From: Rubrivivax sp.
GTDB taxonomy: Bacteria; Pseudomonadota; Gammaproteobacteria; Burkholderiales; Burkholderiaceae_C
Length of the DNA: 57,119 nt
NCBI GenBank assembly: GCA_020848515.1
Contig: JADLIA010000031.1
Location: 1 to 57,119, forward strand
Direction: 5' to 3'
Shown here: positions 45,242 through 53,853 of the stretch, one piece after another
How the letters are laid out: every line of letters begins with the position of its first letter
How positions within the stretch are numbered: the stretch's first letter is position 1
The notes under the pieces: model-generated
Database searches by the model: none
What the model was told of the DNA's origin: nothing
Seen by the model: the letters and a program-made list of their open reading frames with translations, nothing else
Program-made: the position numbers and the translations under genes

Positions 45242-46147
45242 ATGTCGTCTTCCCTGCACCCCATGCTCAACGTGGCCATCCGGGCCGCGCGCGCCGCTGG
45301 CGCCATCATCAACCGCGCCGCGCTCGACGTCGAGGCCGTGCGCATCTCGCAGAAGCAGGTCAACGACTTCGTCACCGAAGTCGATCACGCCAGCGAAGAC
45401 GCCATCATCGACACCCTGCTGCACGCCTACCCCGGCCACGGCATCCATGCCGAGGAATCGGGCACCACGCGCGGCAACCCCCAGTCCGACCATGTCTGGA
45501 TCATCGATCCGCTGGACGGCACCACCAACTTCATCCACGGCTTTCCGGTCTACTGCGTCAGCATCGCGCTGGCGGTCAAGGGCCGCATCGAGCAGGCCGT
45601 CATCTACGACCCCACGCGCAACGACCTGTTCACCGCCACGCGCGGGCGCGGCGCCTTCCTGAACGACCGGCGCATCCGCGTCAGCAAGCGCACGCGCCTG
45701 CCCGAGTGCCTGATCTCCACCGGCTTTCCGTACCGCAAGGGCGACGACTTCCAGGGCTATCTGCGCATGATGGCCGACGTGATGCAGCGCACCGCCGGCC
45801 TGCGCCGCCCCGGCGCCGCCGCGCTCGACCTGGCCTACGTGGCGGCCGGTCACACCGACGGTTTCTTCGAGACCGGCCTCAAACCCTGGGACCTGGCCGC
45901 CGGCAGCCTGCTGATCACCGAAGCGGGCGGTCTGATCGGCAACTTCAGCGGCGAAGCCGGCTTTCTGGAGCAAGGCGAATGCCTGGCCGGCAACCCGCGC
46001 GTGTTCGCCCAGCTGGTGCAGCTGCTGCGCCCGCATTCGCGCTTCGACGGCGCGCCGCAGCCCAGCGGCGAGCAGCGCGCGCCCCTGAGCCTGCGCAAGA
46101 CCGACGAAGCGGCCCAGCCCGCCACCACCCCACCCCTGCAGCCGTGA
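45242..46147 (+). CDS. suhB: Inositol monophosphatase family protein (SuhB)
   Basis: [67 protein letters not shown]...[25 protein letters not shown]. Confidence 0.95.
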   Translation: MSSSLHPMLNVAIRAARAAGAIINRAALDVEAVRISQKQVNDFVTEVDHASEDAIIDTLLHAYPGHGIHAEESGTTRGNPQSDHVWIIDPLDGTTNFIHGFPVYCVSIALAVKGRIEQAVIYDPTRNDLFTATRGRGAFLNDRRIRVSKRTRLPECLISTGFPYRKGDDFQGYLRMMADVMQRTAGLRRPGAAALDLAYVAAGHTDGFFETGLKPWDLAAGSLLITEAGGLIGNFSGEAGFLEQGECLAGNPRVFAQLVQLLRPHSRFDGAPQPSGEQRAPLSLRKTDEAAQPATTPPLQP

Positions 46148-46908
46148 CGGCCCACCCTCCGGACGCCGCCGGCCCGGCGGCGCAGGCCGGCGCCGACGTG
46201 ACGCACCCGCGCGCCATCCGCAGCTTCGTCACGCGCGCCGGCCGCACCACCCGCGGCCAGGCCCGCGCGCTGGCCGAGCTGGGGCCGCGCTTTGTCCTGC
46301 CCTACGACCAGAATGTTCCTGATTTGATAGCTTCCTGCGCAAGCCAGACAAGCGCCGGAGGCCAAAAATATCAGAAAGCGGTGCTGGAGATCGGTTTTGG
46401 CATGGGCCATGCCACGGCGCACATCGCGGCGCTCATGCCGGACACCCTGTTCATCGGCTGCGAAGTGCATGAAGCGGGCGTCGGCGCGCTGCTCAAGCTG
46501 ATCGGTGAGCAGGGTCTGGACAACATCCGCATCGTGCCGCACGACGCCGTGCAGGTGCTGCGCCACATGATCGCGCCCGGCACGCTGGACGGCATCCACA
46601 TCTTCTTTCCCGACCCCTGGCACAAGACGCGCCACCACAAGCGCCGCCTGATCCAGCCGCCCTTCGTGCGCGAGCTGGCCGAGCGCCTGCGGCCGGGCGG
46701 CCAGCTGCATCTGGCCACCGACTGGCAGCCCTACGCCGAGCAGATGCTGGCCGTGCTGAGCGCCGAGCCGCTGCTGGTCAACACCGCCGACGGCTATGCA
46801 CCGCGCCCGGACTATCGGCCGCAGACCAAGTTCGAGCGCCGCGGCCTGCGGCTGGGCCACGGCGTGTGGGACCTGGTGTTCCGGCGCCGGCTGGCCGAGA
46901 TGGCGTGA
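46144..46908 (+). CDS. trmB: tRNA (guanine-N7-)-methyltransferase (carries in-frame element copy)
   Basis: [60 protein letters not shown]...[21 protein letters not shown]. Confidence 0.93.
   Translation: MTAHPPDAAGPAAQAGADVTHPRAIRSFVTRAGRTTRGQARALAELGPRFVLPYDQNVPDLIASCASQTSAGGQKYQKAVLEIGFGMGHATAHIAALMPDTLFIGCEVHEAGVGALLKLIGEQGLDNIRIVPHDAVQVLRHMIAPGTLDGIHIFFPDPWHKTRHHKRRLIQPPFVRELAERLRPGGQLHLATDWQPYAEQMLAVLSAEPLLVNTADGYAPRPDYRPQTKFERRGLRLGHGVWDLVFRRRLAEMA
46315..46370 (+). repeat. Interspersed double-hairpin element, copy 11, inside trmB
   Basis: GTTCCTGATTTGATAGCTTCCTGCGCAAGCCAGACAAGCGCCGGAGGCCAAAAATA; encodes [19 protein letters not shown]. Confidence 0.85.
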
Positions 46909-46918
46909 ACACCCGCAC

Positions 46919-47860
46919 ATGGCCCGCGCCGCCCTGCCCCCGCTGCCGCCGCGCGACGGCGTCGGCCCCAGCTGCGTGGTGGTGCCCGGCGCCGGCTGGC
47001 CCACGGTGCTGGACTTCCTGGCCGAACGCCTGCCGGCGCTGACGCGCCAGGCCTGGCAGCAGCGCCTGCAAGGCGGTCAGGTGCTGGACGCGCAGGGTCG
47101 CCCGGTGGCCGCCGAGCTGGCCTGCCGCAGCGGCCTGCGTCTGTACTACTACCGCGGCTGGGCCGACGAGCCTGCGCTGGAGGGCGCGCCCGAGCAAATC
47201 GTGTTTCAGGACGACTGGCTGGTGGTGGCCGACAAACCGCACTTCATGCCGGTCACGCCGGCCGGCCGCTTCGTGCAGCGCAGCCTGCTGGTGCGCCTGA
47301 AGCGCCGGCTGGGCCTGCCCGGCCTCAGCCCCATCCACCGCATCGACCGCGAAACCGCCGGGCTGGTGGTGTTGGCCGTGCAGCCGCACACCCGCGCCGC
47401 CTACCAGGGGCTGTTCCGCGACCGCGCGGTGCACAAGCTGTACGAGGCGGTGGCGCCCGACCGGGCCGAGCTGGCGCAGCCCCGCACCCACCGCAGCCGG
47501 CTGGAGCCCGATCCGCAGCGCTTCTTCATCTCGCGCGAGCAACCCGGCGCGCCCAACAGCGAAACCCATGTGGCGCGCGCCGCCGTGCTGGGCAAACACG
47601 CGCTCTACCACCTGCGCCCGGTGAGCGGCCAGCGCCACCAGCTGCGGCTGCACCTGTGCGCCCTGGGCGCGCCGATCCTGGGCGATGCCTTCTATCCGCA
47701 CGTGCTGCGCGGTCCCGACGCGCCGGACGACCGGACGCGCCCGCTGCAACTGCTGGCGCGCGAGCTGGCGTTCGACGACCCGTACACCGGCCAGCGGCGC
47801 CAGTTCACTTCCGGTCTGGAGCTGGCGGCGGCGGCGCAGCGCTGGCCGCTCACGTCATAG
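46919..47860 (+). CDS. RluA-family pseudouridine synthase
   Basis: IVFQDDWLVVADKPHFMPVTPAGRFVQRSLLVRLKRRLGLPGLSPIHRIDRETAGLVVLAVQPHTRAAYQGLF...GAPILGDAFYP. Confidence 0.93.
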   Translation: MARAALPPLPPRDGVGPSCVVVPGAGWPTVLDFLAERLPALTRQAWQQRLQGGQVLDAQGRPVAAELACRSGLRLYYYRGWADEPALEGAPEQIVFQDDWLVVADKPHFMPVTPAGRFVQRSLLVRLKRRLGLPGLSPIHRIDRETAGLVVLAVQPHTRAAYQGLFRDRAVHKLYEAVAPDRAELAQPRTHRSRLEPDPQRFFISREQPGAPNSETHVARAAVLGKHALYHLRPVSGQRHQLRLHLCALGAPILGDAFYPHVLRGPDAPDDRTRPLQLLARELAFDDPYTGQRRQFTSGLELAAAAQRWPLTS

Positions 47861-47959
47861 GCCGGCGCAGCACAAGTCCCTGACGCGCGTCGCAGCCCAG
47901 CCAGAGGCTGGGCCCGACCGCGTTGTCCCAAGGCGCGCAGGCAACTCTGGCGCCGCGGC

Positions 47960-48025
47960 CTTCACCCTTGCCTGGCATGCCGCTCACGGCGCGGGTGGGC
48001 GCGTCCAACGGCCGTTTCCTGGTGG
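47960..48025. repeat. MITE-like element family 2, right-end fragment copy A
   Basis: cttgcctggcatgccgctcacggcgcgggtgggcgcgtccaacggccgttt vs copy B cttgcctggcacgccgatcacggcaccggcgggcgcgtccaactgccgctt. Confidence 0.55.
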
Positions 48026-48141
48026 AATACCGTTCGGAAGGCACCCAACGCAACCACAATGCGGGCTGTGACGCGCATCTGCAACGATGAGCGGGGGTGT
48101 CTTGGCGTGCAAGGCGGGCGCAGGGGAGAACTCACAGCCTC

Positions 48142-48660
48142 TCACACTTCGGCCAGCGGGGCGACGTCGGTCACCGGCGCCAGCGGCACGTAGGCGCTTT
48201 CCTGGCGCGCCTGGCGGCGCTCGCTCAGGCGCTGGCGCACCTGTTCGCGCCTGTCGGCCACCTGTTCGGCCAGCGTGACGGCATCGACACCCACGTTGGC
48301 GGCCGCCACGATGGCCGCAATGCGCGACGAACTGCTGCGCACCGGGTCACGCTGGGTCTGGCTCAGTTCGTCGCGATCGCGCAACAGCAGGTGGAAGGGG
48401 CGGCCCTTGAGCTCGCCAAACTCCATCAGCTTGCGACGAAAGTACGCCTGGATTTCGCTTCGCGCCTCGTGCGGAATGCGTTGCGGCGTCTCGATCATCA
48501 GCAGCACACCCACGTGGCCATGCGCATCGCGCGTGGCGACGCAGCGTGCGCGCCCCACCAGGCCGACATGGCGCATCAAAAACCGACTGGCGCCCCGCAG
48601 ACGCCTGAGGTCAAGCGACGGCGCGCGCAGGCGGCGCCGAAGACGTTGGATAAACTGCAT
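48142..48660 (-). CDS. Hypothetical protein
   Basis: ORF MQFIQRLRRRLRAPSLDLRRLRGASRFLMRHVGLVGRARCVATRDAHGHVGVLLMIETPQRIP...; not recognised, divergent from MBL gene. Confidence 0.5.
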   Translation of the reverse strand: MQFIQRLRRRLRAPSLDLRRLRGASRFLMRHVGLVGRARCVATRDAHGHVGVLLMIETPQRIPHEARSEIQAYFRRKLMEFGELKGRPFHLLLRDRDELSQTQRDPVRSSSSRIAAIVAAANVGVDAVTLAEQVADRREQVRQRLSERRQARQESAYVPLAPVTDVAPLAEV

Positions 48661-48751
48661 CGAAACCCCGTACCCAGAGCACCCTTGCGGGCAAACCGGC
48701 TCCGCAGACACCCTGCGCAAACCGCCCCCCCCCGAATTGGGGGGCTGGCGC

Positions 48752-48766
48752 AGTTATACGATAACT
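48752..48766. promoter_or_regulatory. Palindrome AGTTAT-ACG-ATAACT just upstream of MBL-fold gene (candidate operator)
   Basis: Direct reading; perfect 6 bp arms ending 9 bp before ATG 48776. Confidence 0.4.
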
Positions 48767-48775
48767 TTTGTTTGT

Positions 48776-49723
48776 ATGTCACAAAGACCTGTGCAAGCGC
48801 TGGCCTTGCCCGACGATCTGGTCGTGCTGCAGCGTGACTGGCTGTCGTCCAACAACCTGCTTTGCCTGGGCGAGCAGGCCGCCATCGTCGACACCGGGCA
48901 CGTCAAGCACGCGGCGCAGACCGTGCGGCGGGTGCGCGCGGTGCTGGGCACGCAGCCGCTGGCAACCATCGCCCACACCCACCTCCACAGCGACCACTGC
49001 GGTGGCACCGGGGCGCTGCAGGCGGCCTGGCCGACCGCCACCACCTGGGTGCCCGAGCCCTCGCTCGACGCGGTCCAGCGCTGGGACGAAGACGCCCTGA
49101 GCTTCGACGGCACCGGCCAGCGCTGCGCCCGCTTCGGCGCCGATCGGGCGCTGGTGCCGGGCCAGCCGGTGCGCCTGGGCGCCCACGACTGGCAGGTGCA
49201 CGCCGCGCCGGGGCACGACAGCCTGGCGGTGCTGCTGTTCGAGCCGCGCCACGGCATCCTGGTGTCGGGTGACGCGCTGTGGGAACACGGCGTGGGCGTG
49301 ATCTTTCCGCACATCGACGGTTCGGCCGGTTTCGAGCCCTTCAACGAGACGCTGGACGTGATCGAGCGGCTGGCCCCCGAGATCGTCATCCCCGGCCACG
49401 GCGCCCCGTTCGGCCGCGCGGGTGGCGCCATCGACGCGGCACTGGGCCGCGCGCGCGAGCGCATCGCCACGTTCCAGGCACAGCCGGCGCAGCACGCCCT
49501 GTACGCCGCCAAGGTGCTGATCAAGTACCAGATGCTGGACGTCGACGCCATGACGCACGCCGACTTCGAGCGCTGGCTGAACGCCGCGCCCTCGCTGCAC
49601 CTGCTGCACCGCCAGCACCGGCCCGACCTGGACTGGCCCAGCTGGCTGGCGCATGTGCTGGCGCCCATGTTCGGCAAGGGCGTGCTGCAGCGCGACGCCA
49701 CCCACGTACGGGACGGCAACTGA
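48776..49723 (+). CDS. MBL-fold metallohydrolase
   Basis: IAHTHLHSDHCGGTGALQ (HxHxDH), HAAPGHDSLAVLLFEPRHGILVSGDALWEHGVG, IVIPGHGAPFG. Confidence 0.92.
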   Translation: MSQRPVQALALPDDLVVLQRDWLSSNNLLCLGEQAAIVDTGHVKHAAQTVRRVRAVLGTQPLATIAHTHLHSDHCGGTGALQAAWPTATTWVPEPSLDAVQRWDEDALSFDGTGQRCARFGADRALVPGQPVRLGAHDWQVHAAPGHDSLAVLLFEPRHGILVSGDALWEHGVGVIFPHIDGSAGFEPFNETLDVIERLAPEIVIPGHGAPFGRAGGAIDAALGRARERIATFQAQPAQHALYAAKVLIKYQMLDVDAMTHADFERWLNAAPSLHLLHRQHRPDLDWPSWLAHVLAPMFGKGVLQRDATHVRDGN

Positions 49724-49768
49724 GCCTGCAATCGACGGCTGAATGCGCCTACCGAACAAATCCAGGCC

Positions 49769-50013
49769 ATTGAACCTAGAAACGGCAGTTGACCGCTTGC
49801 CAACCTCGGGCAGACCGCATCGATGCGGGGTCTGGCGGCTGCGATGGCCTGCACCTCCTGGGTGAGCGCGCTGCGCACCCACCCGCACCGCGCTCGCCGC
49901 GCCATGCGGCGTTGCTCCTTCTTGCGGGCACGAGCCCGCGGCGTCGTAGCGTCTTGCCTGGCACGCCGATCACGGCACCGGCGGGCGCGTCCAACTGCCG
50001 CTTTTGGATTGAA
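49769..50013. repeat. MITE-like element family 2, copy B (~245 bp, imperfect terminal inverted repeats)
   Basis: Left attgaacctagaaaCGGCAGTTGaccgc; right revcomp attcaatccaaaagCGGCAGTTGgacgc. Confidence 0.6.
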
Positions 50014-50162
50014 TCTGGGAACGGGCAGTTGACGGCTCGTGTACTTCGTGACGACCGCTTCTTCACCGGGCTTCGCACACCTTCACCTGATGGTAGAGCA
50101 TGCAACACGTCGATCGTGGACGCGAGTCGCTGCGATCGCGCGCGCCTTCGCCGGGCGCTGGC

Positions 50163-50648
50163 TCAGGGTTCGCCCAGCAAGGTGCCGATGGCCGCGCCCA
50201 GCACCAGGTCCGGCACATGGCCAAAGCTGTGCTGGCGCAAGCGTCCCTGACGGTCGATCAGCAGCAGCGTGGGCGTGCCTTGCATGCCGTAGGCACGCAT
50301 GGTGAGCGGCAGATCGTGGAGGTCGTCCGCGCGATCCACGCCAATCGGAAAACGCAGGCGGTTTTCGTGGATGTAGGCCGCCAGCGACACCGGCCGCATG
50401 GCCTCGTGGTGTTCGAACACCGTGTGCAGACCCAGCACCACCAGGCCCTGACGGCCCAACGCTTCATGCACCTGCTGCGCCTGCGGCGTCGCCAGGCGCA
50501 CGCAGGCCGGGCACAGCATCTGGAACGCATGCAGCATCACCACCTGACCGCGCAGCGCGGCCAGCGTCGGCGCGGTGTCGGTGTTGAACCACTGGCTCAC
50601 GTTCAACTCGGGCGCCGGACGGGCGGCAGCGGCGTTGGGCGGTGGCAT
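50163..50648 (-). CDS. Thioredoxin-like/redoxin family protein
   Basis: TLAALRGQVVMLHAFQMLCPACVRLATPQAQQVHEALGRQGLVVLGLHTVFEHHEAM...YGMQGTPTLLLIDRQGRLRQHSFG (CPAC motif). Confidence 0.88.
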   Translation of the reverse strand: MPPPNAAAARPAPELNVSQWFNTDTAPTLAALRGQVVMLHAFQMLCPACVRLATPQAQQVHEALGRQGLVVLGLHTVFEHHEAMRPVSLAAYIHENRLRFPIGVDRADDLHDLPLTMRAYGMQGTPTLLLIDRQGRLRQHSFGHVPDLVLGAAIGTLLGEP

Positions 50649-50691
50649 GGCAGAGCTTCCAGGGTGGTGGGCAGGCCATTATGGGCAGGTA

Positions 50692-50954
50692 GTGCAGTGC
50701 TTCGCGCTGCCAGGCACTTTTAGCGAGTCGCCAAGGGGCCAGCTGCGCGGCGCGTGGCCGCAGGCATGGTGGAGCCATGTCAAGGCCACGCGCCGCGCAG
50801 ATGGCCCCCGGGCGGCTCGCCCTGCGGGAAGCCGGAAAAAGGCTTGCGGCGGCGTTGCGCCGCTTGCCAAGGCCGCCGCATGGGCTGCGAGCCGCGCCTT
50901 GCCGCAAGCCTTTTTCTGGCTTCTATAAGTGCCTGACAGCGCGAAACACTGCAC
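50692..50954. repeat. 263 bp composite palindromic element with ~30 bp terminal inverted repeats enclosing two long hairpins
   Basis: TIR gtgcagtgcttcgcgctgccaggcactttta vs revcomp gtgcagtgtttcgcgctgtcaggcacttata; inner arms 50723-50759/50784-50820 and 50828-50850/50901-50923. Confidence 0.85.
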
Positions 50955-51069
50955 CAGGCACGCCCCGCCGACGCGCGCCGCAGGGTATCCACGCTGGCCA
51001 CGATGGCACACGCGCTGCGGCTACCATGGCCCTTGCCAGCGCTCTCCAACCACCGACGCGCGTTCCAAA

Positions 51070-52752
51070 ATGACTGGTGACGACTTCCATGACCGATGGG
51101 CCGTGGGCTTGACCGTGGCATGTCTGCGCATCGTTGTGCTGGTCAGCACACTCGCCCTCGGCGCCCCGAGCCAGGCTCAGTCGCCGCCGTCCACCCAGGC
51201 GAGCGACCCGCGCGCCATGGGCTGGATGCAGGGCTTTCCGCCGCCGGCCGACAAGACCATCCGTTTCACCGACCCGGACTATTTCAGCTTCCCCAAGCTG
51301 CGCTGGACGGTGTGCCACTTTCGCGAGCTGATGCCCACCGCCGGTGTCGACCGCGGCCCCGGTGCCGCCAGCGCGCTGCCGCAGGCGCCGGAGCCGGGTA
51401 TCGACGCACTGCGCTTCACCCCGCTGGGCGGCCAGGCGTCGATGAGCTGGGGCGAAGCCTTTGACGCCAACCACACCGACGGCCTGCTGGTGCTGCACCA
51501 CGGCCGCGTCGTCTACGAGCGCTACGCCGGCTGTCTGGGCCCGCACACGCTGCACGGCGCCATGTCGCTCACCAAGTCGATCACCGGCCTGCTGGGCGAA
51601 GTGTTGGTGGCCGAAGGCGCGCTAGACGAAAACGCCCGCGTCGGCACCCTGATCCCGCAGCTGCAGGACAGCGCCTTCGGCGACGCCAGCGTGCGCCAGG
51701 TGCTGGACATGACGACGACGCTGCAGTTCTCCGAGGACTACGCCGACCCGAACGCCGAAGTCTGGCAGCATGCCCAGGCCGGCAGCACGCTGCCGCCGCC
51801 GGCGGGCTACACCGGCCCGCGCAGCTACTACGAATCACTGCAACAGATCCGCAAAGGCGGCGAGCACGGCCAGGTTTTTGGCTACAAGACCCCGAATGCC
51901 GACGCCCTGGGCTGGCTGCTGGCGCGCACCACCGGCAAGCCACTGAACGAACTGCTGGCCGAGCGCATCTGGCGCCGCATCGGCGCCGAACGCGAAGCCT
52001 TCTACACCGTCGACGCCATCGGCACGCCATTTGCCGGCGGTGGCTTCAACGTCACGCTGCGCGATCTGGCGCGCCTGGGTCAGCTGATCCTGCAGCAGGG
52101 CGAATGGCAGGGCGTGCAGCTGCTGCCGTCGGCGGCGATCGAGCGCATCCAGCGCGGCGGCGAACGCGCGCCGTTCGCCCGCGCCGGCTACGCGCAGCTG
52201 CCGGGCTGGAGCTACCGCGCCATGTGGTGGCACAGCGGCGACGCGCACGGCGCCTTCAGCGCGCGCGGCGTGCACGGTCAGACGCTGTGGATCGATCCGG
52301 TGGCCGACGTGGTGATCGCGCGTCTGGCCTCGCACCCGGTGGCCGCCAACGCCGCCAACGACCCGACCTCGCTGCCGGCCTGGCGCGCCGTGACCAAGCA
52401 CCTGATGGCGCAGGACCAGACCCCCCTGCTGGGCGGCCAATGGGTGATCGAGGACGTCGCCGGCGCCGGCGTGATCGACCGCACGCGCGCCTTCCTGCGC
52501 TTTCTGGCCGACGGGCGCCTGGTCGGCCATGCCACCTGCAACGGTCTGCGCGGCCACCACACCAGCGGCGCCCGGGGAAGGTTGCGGCTGCGCCTGACGG
52601 GCATCACCCGCAAGCGCTGCGCGCCGGCGCTGATGCACCAGGAGGAGCGGCTGCTGGCGCTGCTGCCGCGCGTCACCCGCTACCGCATCGACGACAGCGG
52701 CGCCCTGTGGCTGTACACGGCCGCCGGCAAGACGCTTACCGCGCGGCGCTGA
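51070..52752 (+). CDS. Secreted beta-lactamase-family serine hydrolase with C-terminal META/HslJ-like domain
   Basis: Signal peptide; SLTK nucleophile motif in HGAMSLTKSITGLLGEVLVAEGAL; C-term LLGGQWVIEDVAGAGVIDRTRAFLRFLADGRLVGHATCNGLRG...GITRKRCAPALMHQEERLLALLPRVTRYRIDDSGALWLYTAAGKTL. Confidence 0.85.
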   Translation: MTGDDFHDRWAVGLTVACLRIVVLVSTLALGAPSQAQSPPSTQASDPRAMGWMQGFPPPADKTIRFTDPDYFSFPKLRWTVCHFRELMPTAGVDRGPGAASALPQAPEPGIDALRFTPLGGQASMSWGEAFDANHTDGLLVLHHGRVVYERYAGCLGPHTLHGAMSLTKSITGLLGEVLVAEGALDENARVGTLIPQLQDSAFGDASVRQVLDMTTTLQFSEDYADPNAEVWQHAQAGSTLPPPAGYTGPRSYYESLQQIRKGGEHGQVFGYKTPNADALGWLLARTTGKPLNELLAERIWRRIGAEREAFYTVDAIGTPFAGGGFNVTLRDLARLGQLILQQGEWQGVQLLPSAAIERIQRGGERAPFARAGYAQLPGWSYRAMWWHSGDAHGAFSARGVHGQTLWIDPVADVVIARLASHPVAANAANDPTSLPAWRAVTKHLMAQDQTPLLGGQWVIEDVAGAGVIDRTRAFLRFLADGRLVGHATCNGLRGHHTSGARGRLRLRLTGITRKRCAPALMHQEERLLALLPRVTRYRIDDSGALWLYTAAGKTLTARR

Positions 52753-52763
52753 ACCGGCCGCGA

Positions 52764-53642
52764 TCAGCGCGGCGCATCACCCGCCGACACCTGCGCCAGC
52801 CACTGCCGCGGCGACATCCCCACCCTGGCGCCAAAGGCGCGCGACAGCGCCGACGGGTGGGCGTAGCCCAGCTCTTCGGCCATGGCCTTGACCGGCTGAC
52901 CGGCGCGCAGCCGGGTCTGCGCCAGTGCCACGCGCCAGTCGCTCAGGTAGTCGGCCGGGGTCTGACCGACCACGTCGCGAAACGTGACGGCAAACGCCGT
53001 GCGCGACATGCCGGCGCACGCGGCCAGGCGCGCCAGCGTCCAGCCCTCGCCCGGCGCATCGTGCATGGCGATCAGGGCGCGCGCCAGACCCGGGTGCGCC
53101 ATGCCGGTGACAAAGCCGGGGCGCACGCCGGCCTCCTGCGGGTGGTCGAGCAGCCAGCGCAGCAACTGGATCACCACCACCTCGAAGATCCGGTCCACCA
53201 GCAGCCGGTGGCCGCAGCGTGGGCGATCGGTTTCGGCAAACAGCAGCTCCAGCGCCAGCCCCAGGCCTTCCACGCGCGCCAGCGGCAGCGCGATCAGCGG
53301 CGGCAGTGCGCGCGCCAGCGGGTGCTCGGCCCCGCCTTCGAAGTCCAGCCGGGCACAGGTGAAGTCCGCGCCCTCATCCGGCGGGTTGTGAAAGTGGTGC
53401 GTGAACGGGCGCGGGTACAGCAGCAGCGTGGGCTGCTCGAAGTGCAGCGCCTGCGTCACCTCGCGCGCGCCAGGATGGCTGACCGCCAGCTGGCCGCGGC
53501 GCAGCACGTGCAGGTAGCCATGCCCTTCGCCCGCATCGAAGTGGTGCAGACCACACAGCGCGCCGGCGTGGTGCAGGCGCGCCCGCAGGCGAAAGCGCTC
53601 CAGGATGCCCGACAGGCGGTCGAAGGGTGGGGCCGTTTGCAT
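52764..53642 (-). CDS. AraC family transcriptional regulator
   Basis: C-term HTH: LARLAACAGMSRTAFAVTFRDVVGQTPADYLSDWRVALAQTRLRAGQPVKAMAEELGYAHPSALSRAFGARVGMSPRQWL; cupin-like N-term. Confidence 0.93.
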   Translation of the reverse strand: MQTAPPFDRLSGILERFRLRARLHHAGALCGLHHFDAGEGHGYLHVLRRGQLAVSHPGAREVTQALHFEQPTLLLYPRPFTHHFHNPPDEGADFTCARLDFEGGAEHPLARALPPLIALPLARVEGLGLALELLFAETDRPRCGHRLLVDRIFEVVVIQLLRWLLDHPQEAGVRPGFVTGMAHPGLARALIAMHDAPGEGWTLARLAACAGMSRTAFAVTFRDVVGQTPADYLSDWRVALAQTRLRAGQPVKAMAEELGYAHPSALSRAFGARVGMSPRQWLAQVSAGDAPR

Positions 53643-53760
53643 TGAACCAAGTGCAGCTGACCGCTTGCGATCTTCGTGCCAGCCGCATGGGCGCTGGCGT
53701 TCATGGCTTCGATGACGTGCACCCATGACGTGCGCGCACCCAGCTGCCGTTTCCAGTCTG
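53641..53760. repeat. MITE-like element family 2, shorter copy C
   Basis: Left attgaaccaagtgcagctgaccgcttgcgatcttcg resembles copy B left end; right cgcgcacccagctgccgtttccagtctgaac resembles copy B right end. Confidence 0.55.
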
Positions 53761-53853
53761 AACGATCAGGTATGTTTTGTGAACGATTGGGTGCTTATCG
53801 TACAACACATGCCCCCATACTGAATCCATCCCCTTCGTTCAAAGGAGCCGATC

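Noticed and set aside
47895-47913. Hairpin GCCCAGCC-aga-GGCTGGGC after the RluA-family gene
   Set aside because: No T-run follows; could be a weak stem-loop or part of a family-2 repeat fragment, not enough to call a terminator.
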